Assembly: GCA_002104945.1 (NCBI GenBank)
Contig: MCFH01000181.1
Coordinates: 1 to 20,896, forward strand
Reading direction: 5' to 3'
Length of the DNA stretch: 20,896 bases
From: Piromyces finnis
Lineage: Eukaryota; Neocallimastigomycota; Neocallimastigomycetes; Neocallimastigales; Neocallimastigaceae
Under the pieces are notes generated by a model. It did not search any database and was not told the DNA's origin. It was given only the letters and a program-made list of their open reading frames with translations. The translations under genes and the position numbers were made by a program. Shown here in pieces: positions 11,390 to 20,896 of this stretch (positions are counted from its first letter, which is position 1; each line of letters opens with the position of its first letter).

Positions 11390-14271
11390 ATGAATTGTTT
11401 AAGTCAATGCTTTAGTATTTGTTTTGGTAGAAAACGTAAGTATAATTGATAAATCAGTAATATTTATTTTTAATAAATATATCTATATATATATGCTTTT
11501 TTTTTTTAAAAAAAAAAAAAAGAAAAGTTATTGATATATGAAATTATGTTGAAATATAAAGGTAATTTAGGAAATGATGTTTTGAACCATTATTACAGGA
11601 AAATGAAAGAGATGCTGTAACCGAACTTTTACAATATCTTGAAAGTAATTATTAATGAAGAATGAATAACAAATTAGTTATTATATATGAAAATGGTGGA
11701 AAAAAATACATTTTTTTTTTAAATAAATAAAAATAAAAAATAGACCGTAAGAGAACTGATTTCTTCCAAGGAGATCCACTTCGTACTCTTTCCACATTAG
11801 CTTATTCTGAAAATATTGATTTAAAGCGTTCAGCTGCTCTAGCTTTTGCTGAAATTACAGAAAAAGGTAAAGATTTAATAATGAATGAATGAATACAAAG
11901 ATCGTAAATATGTATATTGACCATTGATAACTATTGTAATGATAAACTAATTATAAATTTCCCTTAAATTATTATAGATGTTGAGAGGTTAATCGCGATA
12001 CATTAGAACCAATTATGTATCTTTTACAAACCAATGATTCAGAAGTTCAAAGAGCTGCTGCTGCTGCTTGGTAACTTAGCTGTTACTGTTCCAAATAAAT
12101 TATTAATTGTTCAACTTGGTGGTCTTGAACCTTTAATTCAATTAATGAAGTCATCAAATGTTGAAGTTCAATGTAATGCAGTTGGCTGTATTACTAATTT
12201 AGCTACACATAGTAAGTATCCACAGTTGAACATTTCATTAATTTAGATTTTCCATTTTTTTTTCATTTGAAAAAGTTTGAAAATTAAAATTAAAATTTAT
12301 AATAATACTATGTTATTAAATAAAAAGATGAAAATAAGGGAAAGATTGCTAGAAGTGGTGCTTTAGTTGAATTAGTAAAGCTTGCCAAATCGAAAGATAT
12401 CAGAGTTCAAAGAAATGCTACTGGTGCTTTATTAAATATGACACATACAGGTAACTAATTTATTAATTACTGTTATTATTATTATTATGTTTATTATTTA
12501 ATTTTTAATGAAATAAAGAATATAGACTAATTTTAACTCCAATATACACTTATATTATTATACAGAGGATAACCGTCATCAATTAGTTAACGCAGGTGCT
12601 ATTCCATTATTAGTTAGTTTATTAAATTCTAATGATAAAGATGTTCAATACTATTGTATAACAGCCATTAGTATATAGCAGTAGATGGTAAATAGTTAAA
12701 AAGGAAATAAATCAAGATTTATAGCCATTTTTTAATATCCATTTTTTTTTTTCAATATAGCTGATAATAGAGTAAAATTGGCCAATGAATCCAAATTAAT
12801 TCAATATTTAATACATTTAATGAATTCTCAAATACCAAAAATTCAATGTCAAGCCGCTTTAGCTTTAAGAAATTTAGCCTCAGATGGTAAATTAAACGAA
12901 TTTATAACATCATTTTTAAATAGATTATAAAGGTGGGAAGAGTAAGCTCAAATTATTAATTACTTTTTTTTTATTATTGTTGAATAGAAAAATTCCAAAT
13001 AGAAATTGTTGAATGTGGCGGTTTACCACCATTATTAGAACTTTTAAAATCAAATACTCAACAAATTATACTAGCAGCTGTAGCATGCATAAGAAATTTT
13101 CTATTCATAGTGTAAACGAGAAACCAATTGTTGAAGCTGGTTTCTTAAAATTATTAATTGAATTAATATCATCAGATAAAGGAGAAGAAATTCAATGCCA
13201 TGCTCTTAGTACCATAAGAAACTTGGCTGCTTCTGATTATAATAAAAAGTTAATTGTTAAAGAAGGTGCAGCTGAAATTATTATAAATCTTTTAATTGAA
13301 TCTAAATAATTCATTCTGGTAAGGGAAAGGCAACATCTTCATCCTATCTTGCCAATGGCCAAACCTATGGTCCAATAATAAAAAGTGAAATGACTGCAGC
13401 TTTAGCTATTTTAGCTTTAAGTGGTAATGTATTTTTAACTTAAAAATTTTCAAAAAAAAAAAAAAAAATTATTAAATATAATTAAAATATTAATAAATCA
13501 AATAGATGAAATAAGACCACTTTATTCAAGATTAGAATTTGTGATGCTATATTCCCACTTACTGGTGAAAATGAATTACTTGAAGTTCAAGGTAACCTAT
13601 TTAATAGACATGTATTATATATTATAATATATTTCCTTTTATAATTATTATTATATTTATTACTCATAATAATAAACTTAATATTGATTAAATTAACATT
13701 ATTATTCCAATAGCAAATGCTGCTTCTTGTATTGGTAATCTTGCCATTCATTTAGAAGATGATTTCCATTTGTTGAAGCCTGGCCACAAATTGTAAACTA
13801 TTTATCAAGATTCTTAGAATCAAGAGATTTAACATTACAACATATTGCATTATGGACTATATTGCAATTTATTGAATCTGATGGTAATTTTTTTTTTTTT
13901 TTAATTTTAATGTGAATTATTTTTTGATATTGATATATTATTAATATTTTATTATTTTTATTATTCTTTATATATGTTATATATAAAACAGGTTCATTAA
14001 AGCTTCTATTAAGTAACTTCAGCATTAGTAAATAAAATATTAAAATTATTAAAGGTATTAATGATAATTTAGAAAAAGTAGTAATAATAAATGCCAATAT
14101 ACAATACAAGAAATAAGAAGAATTATTACATATATCAAATGGTTTATCTTCAATGGAAGTGAAGATGAAAGTGAGATGATGTGATGAAGATGACGAGATG
14201 ATGGTAGTAATGATGAAGCATCTACATTTCCAATCAAGAACAATCCACCAATTATTAAGACACATATATAA
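11390..14271 (+). CDS. vac8: Vac8-family armadillo-repeat protein, 11 exons, multiple frameshifts
   Basis: Yeast Vac8 is a lipid-anchored vacuole-membrane armadillo scaffold used in vacuole inheritance and fusion, nucleus-vacuole contact and selective autophagy. Exons: 11390-11435, 11599-11644, 11744-11866, 11978-12211, 12328-12450, 12566-12687, 12761-12886, 12988-13423, 13506-13591, 13714-13883, 13992-14271. Conserved Vac8 blocks in order: [40 protein letters not shown] with [100 protein letters not shown]. The N terminus [15 protein letters not shown] has three Cys but no Gly2. About nine frame breaks (near 11990, 12068, 12671, 13097, 13305, 13543, 13771, 14011, 14055) nearly all need one added base. 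The exon 1/2 phase also disagrees, and the C terminus after 14060 is uncertain. Intact splice sites argue for sequence error over decay. Confidence 0.92.
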
Positions 14272-14321
14272 AGAAAATATTAAAAATAGTAATATTAATT
14301 CTAATTCTATTTTAATAATAT

Positions 14322-14327
14322 AATAAA
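14322..14327 (+). promoter_or_regulatory. Possible vac8 polyadenylation signal
   Basis: AATAAA lies about 50 bases after the proposed vac8 stop, within TAATAATATAATAAATAA. Other copies follow within 30 bases, so the exact site is uncertain. Confidence 0.35.
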
Positions 14328-14833
14328 TAATAATAATTAATTAAATAATAAAATAAAAATAAAAAAAAAAATGATAATAAATACATAAAATAAAGAAATA
14401 TGTGATTTTTTTTTTTTTTTTTTTTTTTTTTTATTTCTTTTTCATCTTTTATATAAAATAATTTTTTTTTTTTTTATTTTCTTTTATTTTTTATTATTAT
14501 ATTATAAAATTAATATATAATAGTATATACACACATAAATATATATATATTTTTATATATGTGAAAATAATATAAAAATATCATTTTTTTTTTTTTCATC
14601 TTTTTTCCGTAATAAAGAAAGAAAGGAGAAAGAAAAAAAAAAAGTTTGAGAGAAAGGAGTTCAAGTAACGAAATAATATATATTAAAAAAAACACACACA
14701 CACATCATCATATAAAACAAAAAACAAAAAGAACTTTACGAAAACTAAAAAATCAATAATTTTTTTAAAAAAATATATGTAAAAAAACTATATCACAAAA
14801 AATTATTTTATTATATAAGCCAAGCAAACAAAC

Positions 14834-15035
14834 GAATAAATAACTAAATAAATAACTAAATAAATAAATAAATAAGTAAATAAATAACTAAATAATAATA
14901 AGTAAATAAATAAATAAATAAGTAAATAAATAAATAAATAAATAATAAGTAAATAAATAAATAAATAAATAAGTAAATAACTAACTAAATAACTAACTAA
15001 CTAACTAAATAAATAATAAGTAAATAATAAATATA
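14834..15035. repeat. TAAA/TAAC/TAAG tetranucleotide array
   Basis: About 200 bases of AAAT-type four-base repeats. Variants TAAC (ACTAAATAACT) and TAAG (AATAAGTAAAT) recur in blocks with occasional three-base TAA insertions. The repeating order of variants suggests expansion of a larger unit of roughly 30-40 bases. Confidence 0.9.
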
Positions 15036-15242
15036 AACAATGTATAGATAAAAAAGATAAAGAAATTATTATTATATAACAAAATATTAAGAGTTTCATT
15101 TCATTAAAGATTTATATATAAAAAAAACGACTTTTTTTTTTTTTTACTATTCTTATATTCTTGTGTAAGTACCTAAATATTATTATTTATATACTTTGGT
15201 TTTATTGTTAAAACAACACATCAATATAATAATAAATACAAA

Positions 15243-15273
<31 letters not shown>

Positions 15274-15643
15274 TTATGTTTTTTTTTATTATTTATTGAT
15301 TATTATTATTTAGTAATTTATATTTATATATTTATTTTTATTCAACCATTTTTTTTTTTTTTTTTAAAAAAAATGAGTATAGGTTATTGATATGGAATTA
15401 AAATTGAATAAGGGAAAAATAAAGTAATAATAATAAAAAAAAAGTTGAATAAAAATAATAATAATAATAATAACAATAATAATAACAATAAGAATAATAA
15501 TGTATGATAAGTTTTAGTATGAAATATTTTAAAAATATATATTGAAAAAGAAGAAAGAAGAAAAAAAAAATAATAAAAATCAGAATATACTTTATATATA
15601 TATATATATAAAAATGAGATGAATAAAACTCTTTTTTTTTTTT

Positions 15644-15649
15644 TTTATT
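15644..15649 (-). promoter_or_regulatory. Possible tupA polyadenylation signal (AATAAA on minus strand)
   Basis: TTTATT on the + strand reads AATAAA on the minus strand, about 75 bases after the tupA stop. It sits at the edge of a long T run (A run on the transcript). Confidence 0.35.
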
Positions 15650-15722
15650 ATATTTGCGCTATTAATTATTAATATTTAATGGATTATGAAAAGTGTTATG
15701 TATAAATATAGATATACTCTAT

Positions 15723-18681
15723 TTATGCTGATGTGTATCTCCAAATTCTTGCTTTTCTATCACCGGAACCTGTAGCGAACATTCCACCAATTGGACTTAA
15801 CGCTATGCTTATTACTAATGATTCATTGTTGGTTTATCATAAAAGTATATAGAGAAGAAGAAAAAAAAATATAAAAGATTGATATTAATAATAGTTTAAA
15901 AAAAATTTTATTTGGTTTTATTCATTAAAATTAAATTTTTTTTTTTAAAAAAAAAAATTACCAGAGTTATTATGTCCTTGTAAATAAATTGTGCTACTGG
16001 TAGTTGGATCACCATGTATACTTGGTTAGCATTCCAGAATGTAACTGTTCTATCCTTACTACACTTACTACCATTCGTTACTTTCACGGTTTTCATATTG
16101 TTGAGATGAACTGAAACCAACACTTAAAACGAAATCACGATGACCAGTAAAGGTGTGACGACAATTTTATTAATAATTGGTTCAAAGTTTTTATCTCTTA
16201 TTTCTTCTGATCTTAAGTATTGTAAGGTTGTGGTGATATATCCCAAATCTTAATGTTTTATCTAATGAACCGGATACAATTGATTTACCGTCATTTGAGA
16301 ATGCAACACTATAAACTGAATCTGGTGGTCCATCAAAACGTTCAAGAAGTTTACCAGTTCTGGTATCCCATAATCTAACAATTTTATCTAATGAACCCTA
16401 TTATTATGAAAATACAGTTTAAATAATTAATGACAAAAGTATATATTTTAATATATAAAAATATGATGTTTAACGTATCATAGTATGATACTTTAATATA
16501 TATTATGAACTATAAATAATTACAGCAGCAACACATAACCGTCGATTGGGCTAATAGCAACACTTGTAACACCGGAATCTTTCATTTGATTATCATTGCC
16601 AATTGGCATAGTTGGATCATTTTCATTCTTCATAGTTAATGTACAACTCTTGGTATCTAAATTCCAAACCTTTACAGTACGATCACCACTACACTGACAA
16701 TTGTTTTTTCCATCCTTTGACCAATCTAAATGTAAATATCTTGATCATGACTTCCCAATTATATATAATATTTGTTTTTTTTTGATATCCATACTCTTAC
16801 AATTTTATCTTCAGCACCAGTAGCTAAATATCTACCACATGGTGAGAAACAAACACTACGAATATATAAATCACCTTCTTTTTGTGTAGTCTTTTCAACC
16901 AATTCGCTATAAATAGTTTATTTATTATAAAAAGTTTAGGTTGAATAGTCAATACAAATTCAGGGATACATGTCAAGGATAATTTATATTTATAAAAATT
17001 TTATAATAGTATAAATAAATTAAGATTAACAAAATTTTATATTTAGTAAATATATTTGTTTTTTTTTTTTTTTTTTTTTTTTTTTATTTTAATGAATAAT
17101 AATTTATTTATGATTTATTATTTATTTTCATAAACTTTTATTAATTTATTCTATTGTTAATACTTACCAACTTTGGTACAAGAAGCAACATCAAGATTTG
17201 TGAAACTCTATTACAACCAGTGCTAAATATTTACCATCACTAGAAATTTTACACAGCAAACAACACTATAAAATTATTATAAAACAAGAATAAAGTTGAT
17301 CCTATTAATTAAAGTTCTATTTTACTGGTTATATCATTTTTTTTGTCACTTTCAATTTTAATATATAATTATATCGGGCTTTTTTTTTTTTTTTTCTATT
17401 TTTAATAAATGATGTAAAATTTTCTATAATAATATATAAGCCATACCTATATGTTCTAATTGTGATATAATTCAATTTAATAATTTGGTGCTTTTTGGGT
17501 TATAAACAACTAACCAATCTTGACTTCTCTCTTGTATTCTCTTGGTATTTTATCTGGATCAAGATTACAAACACAGTAAATGGTTGTTCTTGTATTATCT
17601 GATATTAATAAATAATATGAATAATATTTATTGTTAATCTTAATATGAAATATATTTCTGCAAAAAAAAAAAAATTATAATGAAAATGTAGATATCCATT
17701 AAAGATTTATCTATATTTGTGTATATTTTAATGAAAAATTCCAATATTATATACTTAATAATAATGATGAACGACGATGATATATACTTTATTATTTTGT
17801 CTCATTGCCATTGGTGGTGGCTGCTGGCGATAATAATTATCTTCATTCTTTATTTGTTTTTGACGTGGTGATTCATTTTGTGGATTGCCATTCATGTAGC
17901 CTTTATTTTATTTCGGAAAATAAAGTACATTATATAATATATTTTTATCATTAATACATGTGAATTTAATAATACAAAATATTATATATATTTATGAGTA
18001 AAATAACGACTATTGGTTTGTTTCCTGTTTTTTTTTTTAAAAAAATTTCATTTATTCTTCATTTTATACTGATTTTGATATTTACCATCTCTATTATTAG
18101 ATAAATTTGGTGGTGGTACATTTTCATTGAATCTATTTCTTATTCTCATATCACCATTCATATTTGATATTCCTCCATTTTCCAAGTCCATTTTTTAATT
18201 TTTTAATTTCTTGTTTATATTGACGTTCCATTTCTAAATGTTTATTTTCGAATTGATTTAATATCTCTCTCATTTTCATTAATTCATCTTCTTGTGCATT
18301 TACTTTATTTCATGGAAATTATTTTGAATAAAAATTTATATATAGTAATATATATTTTTTAAAAAAATAGATAATAATTAAAAAGTATTTAGATATTTAG
18401 TAATTATTTTTAATTTTACAATAATTATATATAGTTTTCTTTTCGTATTGGCCACATGTTTGTTAAAAAAAAAAAACTTCAGTATTATAAAAAATAACTT
18501 TGAAATTCTTACTTTTTGCTTCATAGTCTTTAAGTTGAGATTGATATTGATCTCTTTCTTGCAATATTTTATTGAATTCATTTCTGGCTAATTCCATAAT
18601 TTCATAAAATTTTATGTTTTGATTTGATTTCATATTACCGTTACCATTATTTGGTAACATATGCCTATGTCCGTTATACAT
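15723..18681 (-). CDS. tupA: Tup1-type transcriptional corepressor TupA, 8 exons, many frameshifts
   Basis: Tup1 proteins tetramerise through an N-terminal coiled coil, bind Cyc8/Ssn6 (TrfA in Dictyostelium) and repress genes through a C-terminal WD40 propeller in the nucleus. Exons (minus): 18513-18681, 18086-18302, 17788-17900, 17447-17598, 17168-17265, 16524-16906, 15962-16397, 15723-15814. Exons 1-2 give the Tup_N helix ([40 protein letters not shown]). Exon 3 is a Gln/Pro/Asn linker. Exon 4 has IYCVCNLDP and [12 protein letters not shown]. The propeller follows: VCCVKF and [105 protein letters not shown] joined to VISIALSP; ending [17 protein letters not shown]. Total about 555-560 aa, near the expected size. 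At least a dozen one-base gaps interrupt the frame (e.g. near 17787, 17525, 17248, 17226, 17198, 16789, 16748, 16535, 16246), and one site near 18175 needs +1 or -2. Domain order and splice sites are intact. Confidence 0.93.
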
Positions 18682-20896
18682 ATTTAATTATATTTAAATT
18701 GAGGTATCAAATAAATAAGCTAAATTTATATATATATATATAAAGGATAAAAATAAAATCAATGAGTATTTTATTTTTAAATTTATTTTAAAATAAACAA
18801 ATATTATTTCATAAATTTAGTAAAATAAAATTATAAGCCAATGATAAAAGTCTTATTTTAAAAAGTTTATAAAAGTCAATTTAATAAGATGATATTTAAA
18901 AATTATAATAAATTTTTATTCGCATAACTTGATTTTATATATCTATTTATATCCTTTACTATATGATCACATTAAAATTCCTTTTCAATTTTTAATATTT
19001 TTATATTAAAGATCATTCCAATAACATTGATTTGTTGTTTTAAAGATAATAGATAGAGTTAATTATGAAAACCTGATTTATTAAAATTTCATTGAATCCT
19101 TGTATTTAATTCGTTTTAATATAATTTAAATTAAAATATATAATATATATTATTTTTAAAATATATATATACTATTTACTGATATATTGATAAATACAAT
19201 TATTAAATATTTCAAATTATATATAGACATTAAAATTATAAAATTATATATTATATATATTTATATATATTATATATATTATACTCTATTATTCGCTTTG
19301 GTATTATTTTTATAAATATTTCATCCCTTTAATTTTTAGCATGAATAAAATATTTATTTATAATGATTTTAAAATCACTCTTTTAATTCATTAGCCATAC
19401 TACTTTTTAATGATTAATTATTAAATTTATATTAATCCTTTAATTTTATTTCGTTATAATACTTTTTTTTTTTTTTCAATTGTTTTCCTTTTCCTTTTCT
19501 TTTTTTAATACTATTATTATAAACAATCATTCCGCATCTGAAATTAAAATTGAATAAAATATTGAGGAAATTTATTATTTTTCTTTTTTCATACTTTGTT
19601 GGCTTATAATTTATTAATATTAGTGAATAAAAGAATTTGATGTTTACTATATGGTATAATCTTAAGATTAAATATATCTAATCTTTTTAAAAAGTAAGTA
19701 TTACTTTAACGTAAATTAATCTTTTTTTTAATTTCAAAATTAGATATTCTTTATATTTATTTAAAAAAAAATTTTTTTAAGGAAAAAAAAAAAAATAAAG
19801 TAAAATCAAAAAAAAAAAAAAAAATTAAATTCATAATATATTATTGATTATAAATAAATCAATTGATTTTTAATATTAAATTAAATTAAATTTTTTACTG
19901 TTAAAGGAAATAAAAAGATAAAAATAAGTTTTAAAAGGTGGAATAAAAGCATATTTAAAAAAATGAAAGGAAAGTATTAAAACTTAATAAGATGGTTATT
20001 ATATATATAAAAAAAAAAAAACAATTTTTAAATAGGTGAATAATGATGTTTAAAAATAAAAAGAAATATTTTATTTTTAAAAAAAAGGATGGAATTAATA
20101 AAATAACAGTGTAATATAAAGTAATTTAATAGTAATAAAATAAGCATAAAGGAATGAAGGAATGACTTATTCCTTTCAATTTAATTATTTATAATATCAA
20201 GTTTAATAAAAATTAGGATATCTATTTAATTCATTCATTATATTAGAAATACAAATTATACAATGAATTATAGAAATAGTGAATTAATAAAAAACAAATT
20301 TTAACAATTTATACTGTTTTTATTTGCAATTTATTTTTACATTCTTATTCTTTTACTCACCTACCACCTACCCTCCTCCTACCTTTTAAAAAAACAACCT
20401 TTTCCTTACCCACTAATTTCACCATCACCACCACCACCACCACCACCTTTAAAACTGAGTTTTTTCTTCCTATTAATAATTAATAAAAAAAAAAAAAAGT
20501 GAATGAAACATGCAAAAATTACTGCCCATATATTATAATATATTTTTAATATAATTTATTCTATGATACAATTTAACTTTTCCATATAATTATATTAGTT
20601 AACATGATAATAATAATACAGAAATTTTAATTTTTTAATATATTTTACCACTTTAACCTAATCATTACAATTAATATATTGTAATTTATTTGAGAGTTGA
20701 CACATCCATATATTAAAATATATCAATCCAATTAATTTAAAAAATTATAAATTTGTTTTTTTTGAAAGGAAATTTAAAATTTAATTTAAAAAATCCAAAA
20801 TTTTAGATGAAAAAATTTAATTTTTTATTGTTTTAATTAAAATTCAATATATTTTATATATATTTATAATTTTTTGTTTATTTTAAAAAAAAAAAA
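18682..20896. other. Upstream flank of tupA; no gene recognised
   Basis: This 2.2 kb begins with the presumed tupA promoter (A/T-rich, with a TA dinucleotide tract at 18727-18743). It continues as A/T desert with TATATA tracts around 19230-19280 and ends beyond a C-rich tract at 20354-20450. No coding frame with dictyostelid-like composition was seen. A gene could start beyond the window edge. Confidence 0.5.
20354..20450. promoter_or_regulatory. C-rich tract with repeated CACC/CACCTACC words
   Basis: The + strand carries CACCTACCACCTACCC, then CCTCCTACC, TTACCCAC, and a CACCATCACCACC run extended as (CAC)n to about 20448. In DNA this A/T-rich such G/C density usually marks coding or regulatory sequence. 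Both strands lack a convincing frame: the minus strand reads a short Gly run closed by a stop. Dictyostelium G-box elements bound by GbfA are G/T-rich (C/A-rich on the other strand), so a developmental promoter element is a reasonable inference, not a demonstration. Confidence 0.4.

Larger units (their letters stand above)
14272..15722. other. Convergent intergenic region between vac8 and tupA
   Basis: Both flanking genes point into this region, so it should hold two 3' ends and no promoters for them. It contains long T runs (14407-14431, 15249-15265), an ACACAC tract at 14692-14703, the TAAA-type array and an AAT/AAC tract at about 15455-15500. No coding sequence was recognised. Open frames on the minus strand here are low-complexity (Phe/Lys/Tyr-rich). 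Confidence 0.6.

Noticed and set aside
11523-11561. Possible 39-base extra exon in vac8 intron 1 ([12 protein letters not shown])
   Set aside because: Its use still gives a stop right after the next junction, and Vac8 proteins have no matching conserved block there.
13798-14265. 155-codon open frame on the minus strand over the vac8 3' end
   Set aside because: It is antisense to conserved ARM coding sequence ([16 protein letters not shown] region) and its product is low-complexity. It exists because the + strand exon and intron happen to lack stops in that frame.
11390-14271. Calling vac8 a true pseudogene
   Set aside because: Ten introns keep GT-AG ends, protein blocks are highly conserved, and similar one-base gaps occur in three other genes, which fits sequence error better than decay of this one locus.
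14510-14701. 63-codon minus-strand frame in the convergent intergenic region
   Set aside because: It is homopolymer- and TATA-derived low complexity, with no homology recognised.
18378-18581. 67-codon minus-strand frame overlapping tupA exon 1 and intron 1
   Set aside because: It lies in a different frame from the Tup_N coding exon and mostly in intron sequence.

Overview
The window looks like nuclear DNA of a social amoeba, most likely a Dictyostelium (group 4-like) species. It is extremely A+T-rich, with long A and T homopolymers, AAT and TAAA microsatellites, and short A/T-rich spliceosomal introns (about 70-260 bp, GTAA...TAG/CAG). Codon use is almost entirely A/T-ending, and two conserved multi-exon eukaryotic genes are present. 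There are no bacterial operons, CRISPR arrays, rRNAs or recognisable tRNAs.

Layout: 1-2519 is non-coding. 2520-3815 (+) is a two-exon gene for a single-pass membrane protein of the LEA14/WHy-like type. 3816-5271 is intergenic and holds a long interrupted AAT microsatellite and a perfect 17-bp inverted repeat. 5272-5969 (+) is a small ankyrin-type gene with one frameshift, followed at about 6856-7051 by what appears to be a decayed copy of its 3' end. 7052-11389 is a gene-poor A/T desert. 11390-14271 (+) is an 11-exon armadillo-repeat gene, clearly of the Vac8 family. 14272-15722 is a repeat-rich convergent intergenic region. 15723-18681 (-) is an 8-exon gene for the Tup1-type transcriptional corepressor TupA. 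18682-20896 is the upstream side of tupA and ends with an unusual C-rich tract on the + strand.

The most striking property is that the conserved reading frames are broken many times. Nearly every break is repaired by one missing base, often in or beside a short A or T run, while splice sites and protein motifs stay intact. About nine breaks lie in the vac8 gene, at least a dozen in tupA, one in the ankyrin gene and one in the membrane-protein gene. Base-deletion errors in a draft assembly are the simplest explanation. RNA editing or real decay cannot be excluded from sequence alone.

The four genes do not form a pathway. vac8 (vacuole/lysosome membrane scaffold) and tupA (nuclear corepressor) are simply convergent neighbours. 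The best biological observations are the one-exon-per-armadillo-repeat architecture of vac8 with phase-1 introns, its Cys-rich N terminus without the Gly2 seen in yeast Vac8, and the ankyrin-gene relic. I found no convincing evidence of a wholly new system.
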